A DNA stretch of 64,000 nt from Microbispora oryzae. GTDB taxonomy: Bacteria > Actinomycetota > Actinomycetes > Streptosporangiales > Streptosporangiaceae. The stretch is from contig NZ_JAFCNB010000005.1 of NCBI RefSeq assembly GCF_017896165.1, forward strand, positions 186,001-250,000. Reading direction: 5' to 3'. The translations under genes were made by a program, and so were the position numbers. The notes under the pieces were generated by a model. It searched no databases, had not been told where the DNA came from, and saw only the letters and a list, made by a program, of their open reading frames with translations. Numbering within the stretch: position 1 is the first letter of the stretch; every line of letters begins with the position of its first letter. Shown here in pieces: positions 42,001 to 49,862 of this stretch.

Positions 42001-43249
42001 CCGCCAGGTGGTCCGGCCGGGAACGGGGGAGCATCCGCTGCTGGATGAGCCGTATCACGGGCAGCGACGCGGCCGACGTGGCGGTGTAGGCGGCGAGGGC
42101 CGCGGCCTCGGGCGAGGCCACCATACGGAAGCGGCGCACCTTCTCCGTGGCGGTCAGCTCGCTCTCCCGGCCGATCCGTCGTTCGCCCGACCGGATCGCG
42201 GGGCCCACCCGGGCCACCGACATGGGCGCGCCCTCACCCGCCGACCCCGCGACCAGTCGTGCCCAGTTGCCCAGCGACGCCGGGGCGAGCCCGAGAACGG
42301 GGACCGGGATCCCGGCGGGCTCTCCGCGTCCCTCGCGCGCGACGAAACGGAGCCCGGTGTTGGCCCCACCGGGCTGGACGGACCGGGCGATGCCGGGAAC
42401 CGGCGGCAGCGCCGTCCGGCGCCACATGCGTTCGGGAAGCGGCTGGACGACGGCCGTCGGCCCGGCTTTCGCCCACCGGTGCAGCATCGTGGCCGCCCGG
42501 CCGTCCCACCAGTGCCGGCCCGAGCAGTCGCTCAGGACGAGTACGACGCGCCGTCCTGAGGGATCGACCAGGATCTCGGCCGGTGCGGCCGGGCCCCCGG
42601 GCCGCTGCGCCACCCCGTCGCCCAGCAATCTGTGCATGCGTACGTCGCGGAAGGCGCCGAGCTGGACGAGCGCGTCACGGAGTTCCCGCATCAGGGGCAT
42701 CCACATCGACATGGAGGGTCCGGTGTCGGCGACGAGCGCGAGGTCGAGCCACCGTTCCAGGGAGCCCGTCATGACGGGGACCCAGTGCCCGCTGTCGGCG
42801 ATCCGTTCCGCCGTCGCCCGCTCGTCGAGCACGTGCGACCGGCGTGCCGGGACGCGTCGCTTGATCGGCCGCAGCGCCCGCTGGACCGTCAGCGCGTCGC
42901 CCAGCGCCGACGCCGCGGGCACCCGCACCGTCCGGCCCTCCATGCCTCCGTCGCCGTCCGCTGCGCCGCCGGCCGGGTGCAGGGATCCCCGCGCGGCGTC
43001 ACGTGCGGTGTCGCCGGCCTGGCCGGGCCGCGTGGGCCGGATGCCGGCGCCGTCCGGCCCCGGCGTCGGGACCCGCGGGTCGACCGGCTCAGCGGGCGGC
43101 CCGGACTTCTGGTCCTCGGCGTCCGCGGGCGTGAGGTGGCAGGCCAGCCAGAGGATGTCCGCGAGATCGCGCGTCGTGACGGCCGGGTCGAGCGCCCGGA
43201 GCATCGCGCGCAGCTCTGCCAGGGCGCCGGCCCTCGGGTCAGCCGTCAT
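39095..43249 (-). CDS. vWA (SAV_2336-type) - NB-ARC STAND ATPase - TPR protein
   Basis: 1384 residues. The N-terminal part (about 1-45, helical) is followed by a low-complexity linker and a vWA-like domain (about 160-360) whose metal site reads ADTGPSMSMW (Asp175, Ser179, Ser181). A helical region to about 480 resembles SAV_2336-related proteins. The NB-ARC domain (about 570-850) has Walker A GPGGVGKT (601-608), Walker B LLILDGADD (678-686), sensor LITSRHP and GLPL-like GDLPLALGHAAAL. From about 930 to 1350, TPR-like repeats of about 42 residues (GDYHSARSMATTLVQTW, GRYAEAYELGSSTV, and others) form the sensor. STAND proteins bind a trigger on the TPRs, then oligomerise. The ATG overlaps the MoxR gene by 11 nt. 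It is the last gene of a four-gene operon. Confidence 0.9.
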   Translation of the reverse strand: MTADPRAGALAELRAMLRALDPAVTTRDLADILWLACHLTPADAEDQKSGPPAEPVDPRVPTPGPDGAGIRPTRPGQAGDTARDAARGSLHPAGGAADGDGGMEGRTVRVPAASALGDALTVQRALRPIKRRVPARRSHVLDERATAERIADSGHWVPVMTGSLERWLDLALVADTGPSMSMWMPLMRELRDALVQLGAFRDVRMHRLLGDGVAQRPGGPAAPAEILVDPSGRRVVLVLSDCSGRHWWDGRAATMLHRWAKAGPTAVVQPLPERMWRRTALPPVPGIARSVQPGGANTGLRFVAREGRGEPAGIPVPVLGLAPASLGNWARLVAGSAGEGAPMSVARVGPAIRSGERRIGRESELTATEKVRRFRMVASPEAAALAAYTATSAASLPVIRLIQQRMLPRSRPDHLAEVLLSGLLRPLGGERYAFVDGAREALLATLPRSESWRAVAVLRRVSADIERRAGTAAETFTALLRVRPGSGTLGAEPEGQPFALVSPDAVRILDQLAIPLLTAHDGSEPPDTGKGPDDGAARPLAPGRPGDPRPGVSHAGTGGGDPEVWEHVPLRNPYFTGRESLLRRLRENFLTAPPQAQGLLGPGGVGKTQTALEYAWRYRETYDLVWWIAADYPDLVPSALAAMAPRLGLPPASEVGTWEAAQMVRQTLARGEPYARWLLILDGADDPEIIADLVPYGHGHVLITSRHPGWAEHCVVGEVDVFSREESVSFVRRRLGADVPDADAARLAEALGDLPLALGHAAALQRATGMSIEDHLGALDSRATGSIEDGRAEYPRSMTEAWALSVAALEDRMPGALELLRCCAFFGPEPIPRDVFRRGAAVAGPRSRPILADPILFTKALGEMSRLALVKIDGTAGTVQVHRLIQELLRDALTEETRGEFRHQVHLLLANGAPPDPEDTGGWPRFAQLVPHVGPSSLAECAESSVRRFALDVVRYLCLIGDYHSARSMATTLVQTWSDMSGPSHADVLVARGHLADALRSLGRYAEAYELGSSTVSAMRDTLGAEHADTLFATDSLGASTRAVGAFSRAWEVDTESLEAHERVFGIADRRTLRALRHLGIDRMLTGDYAAALETHQRSFMELSGLAGGAAHDLTASWAGLAGAVRLCGDYGAAIDLGSEALAYARRELGYDHPASLRTAVELSIAMRQSGEHDTALELARDAYDRLIRVWGDDHPDTLAAMVTLSNALRSAGALGDAYELARGAVDRCPAVYGDGHPFVGGCRLNLALLYRRRGDPATARDLDLHTLEALTGDMGRDHDYTLSCAVNLQSDLAALGDLSGARHLGENTYQRLRMVLGDDHVRTLACGANLAQDLRAAGLEEEGTRLHEETIDAYRRTAPANRPDAVAAREGRRVDCDFDPVPL

Positions 43250-44210
43250 CCGACGGGCCGCCGCTCAGGAACGGCATGATCCGTTCGGCCAGCGCCAGCC
43301 GGTCGACGACACCCTTCTTGGCCGCTTCGCTGGTCAGGTAGACGGCGTGCAGGAGCTGGTCGGTGGCGAGCTGCCCCTGGTTCTTGCGGTTGAGGAAGAA
43401 CTGGATGAGGTCGTCGCTCTGTCCGGCCAGCTCCGCCATGTGCGCGTCGATGATCTCCCTGAGCTTGTCGGCGTCGGGTTCCCTCAGTTCGAGCTGGATG
43501 CAGCGGCGCAGGAAGGCGGGCGGAAACTCGCGTTCCCGGTTGCTCGTCATGATCACCAACGGGAAGGCCCGGCAGCGGACGGTGCCCGCCTCGATCGTGA
43601 TCCGCTCGTTGTCGGCGCTGGTCACCGTGCTCGACGCAGTCCCTCCGCGGGACAGTTCGGTGATCTCGTACTCGCCCTTCTCGAATACGGTGAGGAGATC
43701 GTTGGGCAGATCGATGTCGCTTTTGTCGATCTCGTCGATGAGCAGGACTCGCGGGTATTCGTACGGCAGGAGCGCGGTTCCCAGCGGCCCGAGCCGGATG
43801 TACCGCCCGGCGTCGTCCGCGTCGTCCTCGTTCCTGCTCGCCGCGGCGAGGCGGGTCAGCGGGTCGTACTGGTAGAGGCCGTCCCGCAGGGTGGCCCGGC
43901 TCGTGATCGGCCAGTAGAGCACGGGGCCGAGGCCGAGCTCGCGGGCCACCGCGTAGGCCAGGGTCGACTTCCCGGTGCCCGGCCGTCCGGTCACGAGCAG
44001 GGGACGGCGCAGGTAGAGCGCGGCGTTCACCTGCTCGACCGTGGGCGGGTCAGGGCGGTAGCTCAGCGCCTGGTGATCATTCGCCTGATCGCGACGGGGG
44101 CGCTCCAGAAGGGGCCCGCCCTGGAAGTTCCGCCATTTGGGCGGATCAGGCAGCCGCTTGATCTGACTGGCCGCTCCGGGAACTCCGGTATAAATGTACC
44201 AATCCGCCAT
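43239..44210 (-). CDS. MoxR-type AAA+ ATPase
   Basis: 323 residues from ATG 44210 (GAGG 6 nt upstream), 1 nt after the protease stop; a TTG at 44225 is less likely. Walker A is GRPGTGKS (75-82), Walker B LLIDEID (156-162), sensor 1 Asn in MTSNRE, arginine finger in FLRRC. The LPNDLL and VFEKGEYEI segments are MoxR marks. MoxR ATPases pair with vWA proteins as chaperones that load or remodel a target; here the vWA partner is the next gene. The C-terminal helical lid is complete. Confidence 0.95.
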   Translation of the reverse strand: MADWYIYTGVPGAASQIKRLPDPPKWRNFQGGPLLERPRRDQANDHQALSYRPDPPTVEQVNAALYLRRPLLVTGRPGTGKSTLAYAVARELGLGPVLYWPITSRATLRDGLYQYDPLTRLAAASRNEDDADDAGRYIRLGPLGTALLPYEYPRVLLIDEIDKSDIDLPNDLLTVFEKGEYEITELSRGGTASSTVTSADNERITIEAGTVRCRAFPLVIMTSNREREFPPAFLRRCIQLELREPDADKLREIIDAHMAELAGQSDDLIQFFLNRKNQGQLATDQLLHAVYLTSEAAKKGVVDRLALAERIMPFLSGGPSDDG

Positions 44211-44211
44211 A

Positions 44212-45894
44212 TTAAGCCTCGCCAATAGCAGAATCAGGCATATAGGTAGGAGGGTCAGGCATTCTGCTGGGATCGTCCCAGAGCAGCGTCAATCCCCGGC
44301 CGCAGTGTGGCTCCTCCGGTTTTCTCAGCTTCTGCGCGGCGGCCTGAAGCCGGAGCGTGCGCACGAGTTCAGGGAGGTCGTCGGGGTGCGTGTCGCTTAT
44401 CCGGGGAACCAGATGGTCGTCGAACAGGCGGCGGGCCGTACAGGCGTCATGGTCACTCTCCCCACAGGGGTCACGGGGCCAGACCACGACCGGAAGGCCC
44501 GCCTTGAGCTCGCTCGCGACAAGGTCCTCGTGGGGCCGGGACGCGTGGACCAGTACGCACGCCTGCTTCGTCAGCAGCAGTTGCAGGTAGAGGTGCTCGG
44601 GATCCTCACCGTGGCAGCCGATCCGTTCAGGGGTCGCCCGGGGCTCTCTGCGCAGATTGTCCGATCGGGCGACCCAGTCACTCCACTCGTCCACATCGGT
44701 GAGCCTGTCGACGTACCGGGTGATCACACGTCGGCCGATCAGCGGTCTGCCCTTCGCGAAGTCCCATTCGTCGACCGGTTCCAGCATCATCGACTGCGGC
44801 AGGATGAACTCGAAGAGCGGATCGGTGCCCGCCACCTTTCTCCTGACCGACTCGAATCCGGCTTCGACCCTGGTGCGCAGGTCATCCCTGTCGATGAGGG
44901 CCGGCCCCGCACCGTGATCCGGCTCACCGTCGATCATGGCGGATACGGTGAGATGGTAGCCGTCGCTCAAGGAGTCGACCCGGACGACGACCGCCGTCTC
45001 GCGCGGCCGCACCGTCTCCGCGGCGGGCAGGTAGCGGCGGGTCCACGCGTCCAGTTCCTGCCGTTTCCGGCGATGAGTCAGCGTCCTGGCCAGCCGGGGA
45101 ACGAATCGGGCCAGGCGGTCCTCGCCCGGCAGTTCCTCTCCGACATAGCGGATCGCGTCCCAGACGGAACCGAAGTCGCGGTGGCCGCCGAAGCCGGGGA
45201 ACACCTGGGTTACCAGATCACGCAGGTCCATCTCGCTGGAGGCGCCGTGCACGATGGCGCGCAGCTCCCGCCGCCGCGCGGCCGGAAGCCAGGAGAGATC
45301 GAGCAGATCGTCCAGTTCCTCCCAGTAGCGGCGGATACTCCGCACCGGCAACACCCTGCCGGTCAGCCGCCGCGGGTTCGCGGAGTAATCGGTGATCATG
45401 CCGATCACGGCACCGGTCGTCTCGTCGTACACCGCGGCGCCGCTGAACCCGCCCCTCGGCTCCTCCGCGTACGGCGTGGCCGTCTCGACGTGCAGCCACT
45501 CGCCCACCAGGTCGGCGGAGGTGAGGTTGAGCCGGAGCGGTGCCCCCGCCTCGCCTTCGTCCCAGGGAAAGCCGTGGGCCAGTTGCCCGGTCGTGGTCGC
45601 CGGCGTGGTGAGCAGAAACGGCCGCTCCAGGTCGACCCGCCTCTGCAGTCGCAGCACGGCCACGTCGCCGCGATCGCCGGCACGTTCCCAGGGGCCCGTG
45701 GCGTGCACCGTCGCGGGAATGCCGATCAGGTCACGCCGTTCCGCCTGGGTGAAGCTCACCCGCAGATCACGCTTGCCCTGGACCACGTGCGCACACGTCA
45801 GGACGAACTCGGGGGCGACGAGGAATCCCGCCCCCAGCGTCGCCTCGGCGCCTTCCCATGTGCCGTCGATCCGGGCCCGCCACAGGTTCCGCAT
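44212..45894 (-). CDS. Trypsin-like protease with VMAP-type C-terminal region
   Basis: 560 residues, no signal peptide, so cytosolic. The trypsin domain (1-190) keeps the full triad: His36 (LTCAHVV), Asp77 (GDVAVLRL), Ser151 (GGFSGAAV). A helical middle part (about 195-290; DLSWLPAARRRELRAIVHG) resembles effector-associated adaptor domains. From about 300, VVVRVDSLSDGYHLTVSAMIDG then EFILPQSMMLEPVDEWDF and GRRVITRYVDRL match the vWA-MoxR-associated protein C-terminal region. Such proteins are predicted proteolytic effectors unleashed by NTPase switches. It ends 1 nt before the MoxR ATG. Confidence 0.88.
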   Translation of the reverse strand: MRNLWRARIDGTWEGAEATLGAGFLVAPEFVLTCAHVVQGKRDLRVSFTQAERRDLIGIPATVHATGPWERAGDRGDVAVLRLQRRVDLERPFLLTTPATTTGQLAHGFPWDEGEAGAPLRLNLTSADLVGEWLHVETATPYAEEPRGGFSGAAVYDETTGAVIGMITDYSANPRRLTGRVLPVRSIRRYWEELDDLLDLSWLPAARRRELRAIVHGASSEMDLRDLVTQVFPGFGGHRDFGSVWDAIRYVGEELPGEDRLARFVPRLARTLTHRRKRQELDAWTRRYLPAAETVRPRETAVVVRVDSLSDGYHLTVSAMIDGEPDHGAGPALIDRDDLRTRVEAGFESVRRKVAGTDPLFEFILPQSMMLEPVDEWDFAKGRPLIGRRVITRYVDRLTDVDEWSDWVARSDNLRREPRATPERIGCHGEDPEHLYLQLLLTKQACVLVHASRPHEDLVASELKAGLPVVVWPRDPCGESDHDACTARRLFDDHLVPRISDTHPDDLPELVRTLRLQAAAQKLRKPEEPHCGRGLTLLWDDPSRMPDPPTYMPDSAIGEA

Positions 45895-45898
45895 GAGG

Positions 45899-46255
45899 CT
45901 ACTCGGCCGGCTTCCCCGACCACTTCAGTTTGACCGTCAGATGACCTTCAAGCGCAGCCCTGGCGATCACCGCCCCCGCCGCTGTTCCCAGCTTCACGCC
46001 GAACTCGATCTCCACGGAGTCCGGTCCGATCAAACCCGCCGAGTCCGGCTCCGCCGGAGCCTCCCGGAATGTCCGCAAGGCACTGATCGCGGCGTCTCGC
46101 ACGCTCACGAGGGCGTCCTCGAAGCGGACCGTCGCCTCACGTATGACACCGCCCCGGAAGGGAGTGGCGGGAGCCCATCCGCCGATTTCGTCATCCGGCG
46201 TTTCGACGAAAACCGAGCCGCCGTCGATATCCCATCGCACCACTTGGTACGCCAT
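45899..46255 (-). CDS. Trypsin-co-occurring domain protein (CU044_2847 type)
   Basis: 118 residues, first gene of the operon, 4 nt before the protease gene. Opening strands (VVRWDIDGGSVFVETPDD), a helix (ATVRFEDALVSVRDAAISALRTF) and the conserved end VEIEFGVKLGTAAGAVIARAALEGHLTVKLKW match the small family known as CU044_2847 / trypsin-co-occurring domain 1, found next to VMAP-type proteases. It probably docks on, or is, a regulatory subunit of the protease. No ribosome site stands out before ATG 46255. Confidence 0.88.
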   Translation of the reverse strand: MAYQVVRWDIDGGSVFVETPDDEIGGWAPATPFRGGVIREATVRFEDALVSVRDAAISALRTFREAPAEPDSAGLIGPDSVEIEFGVKLGTAAGAVIARAALEGHLTVKLKWSGKPAE

Positions 46256-46358
46256 AGATTCGTGCCCTGTCGTCCCGTGAGCCGGCTGAGGAATCCCCGA
46301 ATATCACCAAAGTAGCGACTATTGGCGTTCCTCGACAGGCATTCGAAACGGGAACGGC

Positions 46359-46393
46359 GCCGGCCCCGGTGGTCCACTCCCACCGGGGCCGGC
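46359..46393. terminator. Hairpin terminator of the arabinofuranosidase gene
   Basis: A perfect 14-bp GC stem (46359-46372 with 46380-46393, outer GCCGGCCCCGG) and a 7-nt loop, 44 bp past the arabinofuranosidase stop. It separates that gene from the conflict operon, whose own promoter should lie in 46256-46358. Confidence 0.85.
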
Positions 46394-46436
46394 GACCGAG
46401 CGCTGCCGCGAGCAGCCGGTTATCGCAGCGGACCGT

Positions 46437-47912
46437 TTACCGGTAGCCGGCGGCGATGATGTTGGCCTGGATCGCGTTCTCCGTGGCGTCGGAGGGATAA
46501 CCCGAGACCATCGCTCCTTCGTAGAAGGTGCCCTGGCTCAGGTTGGTGTTGCCGAGACAGCAGTCGCCGCCGCTGCCCAGGATGATGGCGCCCTGCTTCT
46601 TCATCGGGTTGTAGCCGCGGGGCAGCGCGCCGTCCCACAGGGTGGTGACGCCGCCGGACTGGGCGTTGGCGCCCTTGATGGCGAAGCGGGTGGTGCCGTT
46701 GTTCTTCAGCATCGCGGTGACGAACTTGCTGGTGAACGCCCGCTGGTTGGGGTTCCACGACTGGCTGCCGCCGGGGTAGAGGCCGTACTCGAGGTCGGCC
46801 TGCACCCACGGGCCGGAGCCGGAGCACCCGCCGAACCAGCAGCTCGTGCCGAAGTAGATGGCGTCCATCGCGCCCGCGCCGTCGGCCTTGCGGGTGGTCT
46901 CGCTGTTGCCGTAGTCGAAGCAGCAGCCGCTGTTGACGTGGGTACCGCTGGTGACCATGTACATGCCCTCGGGGGCACTGCCCGTGGGAATGCCGGTGGT
47001 GTGGCCGTCGCGCCAGTAGCTGTTGCCCGGACGGATGTACAGCGAGTACGCCTTGCCGCCGCCGACGGTCAGGGACTCCGAGGTCGCGTTCGCCGGGGTG
47101 TCCGAGCCGCCCGCTCCGCCCGATCCCTGGTAGGCCACGTTGTTGCCGTGCCCGGACTGGTCGTACACGATCGTGATGACGCAGGAGGTGCCGGCGCAGA
47201 AGGAGTCCTGGGTCGCGGCGTTGGCGGTGCCGCCCGTGGTCAGCACGCCGATGTTCCTGGTCGTGTTGTCCGACGAACGCCGCACCTGGTAGAGGTTCCC
47301 GCTGTAGGAGCGGAACAGCGCCCGCGTCGTGCTGTGGGCCGCGACACAGGGCGTGCCGCCGGCGGCGTAGATGTCACACGGCAGGTTCGACGGGGACGCC
47401 GACGGCGAGACGGACGGCGAGGGCGAGGGGCTGGCCGAAGGCGAAACCGACGGGGAGGACGACGGCGAAGCCGAGGGCGAGGACGACGGTGAGGTGGTGA
47501 CGCCGCCGGTGCAGGTCGTGCCGTTGAGGGCGAAGCTCGCCGGGACGGGGTTGGTGCCGTTCCAGGAGCCGTTGAAGCCGAAGGACGTGTTTCCGCCGGT
47601 GCCGATGCTGGCGTTGTATCCGGCGTCGGTGACGGTGACCTGTGACCCGGACTGGGAGACGGTGCCGTTCCACAGCTGGGTGATGGTCTGTCCGGCGGTG
47701 AACGACCAGGTCAGCCGCCAGCCGTTGACGGGGTCGCCGAGGTTGGTGATGGTGACGTTGGCGCCGAAGCCGCCTGGCCAGGAGTTGTTCACCGTGTAGT
47801 CGACCCGGCATCCGGCCGCGGCCTGGGCGGCGGTCGTGGTCAGCGTGCCGGTGAGGCCGGCCACCGCGGCGACCCCGGCGGCGAGCCAGAGCCGTAGGCG
47901 AGGAATCTTCAT
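46437..47912 (-). CDS. Secreted GH54 alpha-L-arabinofuranosidase with N-terminal CBM2
   Basis: 491 residues. Signal peptide to about 32 (TTAAQA), CBM2 domain about 35-134 (CRVDYTVNNSWPGGFGANV... closing Cys), a Ser/Pro-rich linker (about 140-177), then the GH54 catalytic domain from LPCDIYAAGGTPCVAAHSTT. The nucleophile is Glu338 (CCFDYGNSE) and the acid/base probably Asp450 (GSGGDCCLGNTN); many Cys fit the disulfide-rich fold. The fungal type carries a C-terminal CBM42; here none is present and a CBM2 sits in front. GGGAG lies 5 nt before ATG 47912. It removes arabinose side chains from arabinoxylan. Confidence 0.93.
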   Translation of the reverse strand: MKIPRLRLWLAAGVAAVAGLTGTLTTTAAQAAAGCRVDYTVNNSWPGGFGANVTITNLGDPVNGWRLTWSFTAGQTITQLWNGTVSQSGSQVTVTDAGYNASIGTGGNTSFGFNGSWNGTNPVPASFALNGTTCTGGVTTSPSSSPSASPSSSPSVSPSASPSPSPSVSPSASPSNLPCDIYAAGGTPCVAAHSTTRALFRSYSGNLYQVRRSSDNTTRNIGVLTTGGTANAATQDSFCAGTSCVITIVYDQSGHGNNVAYQGSGGAGGSDTPANATSESLTVGGGKAYSLYIRPGNSYWRDGHTTGIPTGSAPEGMYMVTSGTHVNSGCCFDYGNSETTRKADGAGAMDAIYFGTSCWFGGCSGSGPWVQADLEYGLYPGGSQSWNPNQRAFTSKFVTAMLKNNGTTRFAIKGANAQSGGVTTLWDGALPRGYNPMKKQGAIILGSGGDCCLGNTNLSQGTFYEGAMVSGYPSDATENAIQANIIAAGYR

Positions 47913-48306
47913 GAGTACTCCCGGGGGTGACTCGTCGCAGGACGGCGGTGCGTTGTTATCGCTAACATTTCCGGTGCCGGGACCCCGCCGTTCCGTGTCG
48001 GGATATCGGTGCTGGTGGGCGGAGCAAATACGCCGCCGCCATGCCCCGTCAAGCGTGATCGCGGTGCCTCCGCCCGCCGCACCGGGCCCGATCTGCGCTT
48101 ACCCGAGCCCGTCCGCACGGCCCGGGGATCGCCGTGGTGAAACCTTCATCACCCCACCGGCCCGTCCGAGGGACGGGCGCGGATGTGCATGCGCTCGCCC
48201 TGCGGTTACGCCCGCAGGCCGGTGAGGCTGCGGGGGACATGGCGTCAATTTGCCGTCTTCGCAAGAAGGTTTGTCAGGCGGCCCGGCGAGGCGCACCATC
48301 TCACGC
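47913..48306. other. Gene-free divergent promoter region
   Basis: About 390 bp between the arabinofuranosidase and a methyltransferase gene. It holds TGAAACCTTCA at 48138-48148, one base off the GAAA-N-TTTC palindrome, inside a wider GGTGA...TCACC frame. No gene is seen. Confidence 0.55.
48138..48148. promoter_or_regulatory. GAAA-N-TTTC-like site upstream of the arabinofuranosidase
   Basis: TGAAACCTTCA differs by one base from a perfect TGAAANTTTCA palindrome and lies about 225 bp upstream of the start at 47912. Confidence 0.35.
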
Positions 48307-48993
48307 ATGGAGAACCAGCACACACCTCCGCATGATCACCACCATCACGCCGCCGGCGGCGGCCCGGACGCGGAGCACCTGACCGGCGAGGAGTTCTGGG
48401 ACGCCCGTTATGCCCAGAGCGACCGGATCTGGAGTGGGAATCCCAACATGATCCTGGTGCGGGAGGTGTCCGGCCTGACCCCCGGACGGGCCCTCGACCT
48501 GGGCTGCGGCGAGGGGGCCGACGCCATCTGGCTGGCCGGGAGGGGCTGGCGGGTCACCGCCGTCGACATCTCGGCGGTGGCGCTTGAGCGGGCGGCGCGC
48601 GAGGCCCGTACGGCGGGCGTGGCGGACCTCGTCGACTGGCAGCGCCTCGATCTCGGCACGTCCTTCCCCGACGGGGTCTTCGACCTCGTCTCCGCCCAGT
48701 TCCTGCACTCCGAGCACGGCCTGCCCAGGGAGAAGGTCCTGCGCACCGCGGCGGCGGCCGTCGCCCCCGGCGGGGTCCTGCTGATCGTGGGCCACGCCCA
48801 TCCTGCGCCGTGGAACCACGACCACGCCTCCCTGCGGCTTCCCTCGGCGGACGAGGTCCTGAGCGACCTCGATCTCGACCTCGGCGGCGAGTGGGAGGTG
48901 GTGCTCCAGGAGGAGTACGAGCGGACGCAGCAGGGCCCGGACGGCCTGCCCTTCACCCGTACCGACAACGCCGTCATGCTCCGGCGCCGCTGA
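48307..48993 (+). CDS. Class I SAM-dependent methyltransferase
   Basis: 228 residues from ATG 48307. A His-rich start (QHTPPHDHHHHAAGG) is followed by FWDARYAQSDRIWSGNPN, the SAM-binding loop ALDLGCGEGADAIWLAG, AVDISAVALERAA and FDLVSAQFLHS, the pattern of TehB/UbiE-like enzymes. The wider frame back to 48250 lacks coding character. The His tract could bind metal and recalls the tellurite/thiopurine methyltransferase group; the substrate is unknown. It converges on the ferritin-like gene, 28 bp apart. Confidence 0.9.
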   Translation: MENQHTPPHDHHHHAAGGGPDAEHLTGEEFWDARYAQSDRIWSGNPNMILVREVSGLTPGRALDLGCGEGADAIWLAGRGWRVTAVDISAVALERAAREARTAGVADLVDWQRLDLGTSFPDGVFDLVSAQFLHSEHGLPREKVLRTAAAAVAPGGVLLIVGHAHPAPWNHDHASLRLPSADEVLSDLDLDLGGEWEVVLQEEYERTQQGPDGLPFTRTDNAVMLRRR

Positions 48994-49020
48994 GGCCGTG
49001 AAGGGGAGGGGGAAGACGGA

Positions 49021-49734
49021 TCAGGCGGCGCCCATGACGTCCGCGACGATGCCGCGGAAGCCGGTCAGGACGTCACGGACGAAGGCGGCCCGGGAGACGC
49101 CGAGGTGACGCAGCGCCTGACCGTGGTCGAGCACGACCACGGTCACCGCGCCCGCGAGCAGCGCCCACCAGCCGGCCGCGGCCAGCATCCGCACCGGCGA
49201 CGGGGACGCGCGGAAGCCCCGGCGCAACCGTTCGCAGTGGAACGGCACGTGCCGCAGCTCGTCGGCGAGGATCCTGCCGCCCACCTCGGCAGTGAGGAGA
49301 TCGGCGCAGCCCTCCGACAGGGCGCGGTAGTAGCGGAGCGCGACGACCTCGGCGAGCATCAGCACCATCAGTTCGGTGCGCAGCCCGAGCGACCGCCTCA
49401 CGCGTACGAACACGGCGTCGGTCCAGTGCCCCGGGATCGTCGGCGCCCCGGCGGCCTCCAGCAGGCGGGCCAGCAGCCGGGCGTGGTTGCGCTCCTCGGC
49501 CACGAAGAGGCGGATCGCCTCCGCGTAATCGGGGTCTCCCGCCCTGTCGGCCTTGCCGATCAGCGCGCGACCGTCGCCGTTCTCACCCGTCTGGAAGCGC
49601 TGGAGGCTGCGGACCAGCTCGGGGGCGAGGCGCGCACCCTCGCTCCAGTCGGGATCGCCCCACATCTCGCGCAGCAGCGACGCAGCCTGGAAGTCGCGGA
49701 TCCATCTGGTGAACTCACCGGTGTCGGTCCTCAT
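49021..49734 (-). CDS. Ferritin-like diiron protein
   Basis: 237 residues, all helical. Two Glu-x-x-His motifs typical of ferritin-like diiron sites occur: EERNHARLL near residue 80 and DELRHVPFHCE near 158, with another Glu in LAEVVALRYYRAL between them. A hydrophobic stretch (MLAAAGWWALLAGAVTVVVLD) near 183-203 could be a membrane anchor. Iron oxidation or a hydroxylase role is possible. ATG 49734 has no ribosome site; a -10 hexamer lies 8 nt upstream, implying a leaderless message. Confidence 0.78.
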   Translation of the reverse strand: MRTDTGEFTRWIRDFQAASLLREMWGDPDWSEGARLAPELVRSLQRFQTGENGDGRALIGKADRAGDPDYAEAIRLFVAEERNHARLLARLLEAAGAPTIPGHWTDAVFVRVRRSLGLRTELMVLMLAEVVALRYYRALSEGCADLLTAEVGGRILADELRHVPFHCERLRRGFRASPSPVRMLAAAGWWALLAGAVTVVVLDHGQALRHLGVSRAAFVRDVLTGFRGIVADVMGAA

Positions 49735-49741
49735 GACCGGC

Positions 49742-49755
49742 GAATCTACGGATTC
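49742..49755 (-). promoter_or_regulatory. -10 TAGATT within a small inverted repeat, ferritin-like gene
   Basis: On the minus strand TAGATT (49743-49748) lies 8 nt before ATG 49734. It sits inside GAATC-4 nt-GATTC (49742-49755), a possible operator. Confidence 0.45.
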
Positions 49756-49862
49756 GATATGCAGATTCGGTGGGTTGGTTTGTGAAGGTTCGTCGCCGTG
49801 CTCGCGACGGCGATCCGGGTTCTCGCTGTACGCGAGGAGGCCCGAGCCGGTAGAAACTGAGC

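Noticed and set aside
42147-44228. 693-codon plus-strand frame across two genes
   Set aside because: Antisense to the STAND and MoxR genes; no protein-like composition.
39095-46255. FxSxx-COOH peptide-modification system
   Set aside because: Similar SAV_2336/NB-ARC-TPR proteins occur in those loci, but no radical-SAM gene and no short peptide ending F-x-S-x-x is visible here.
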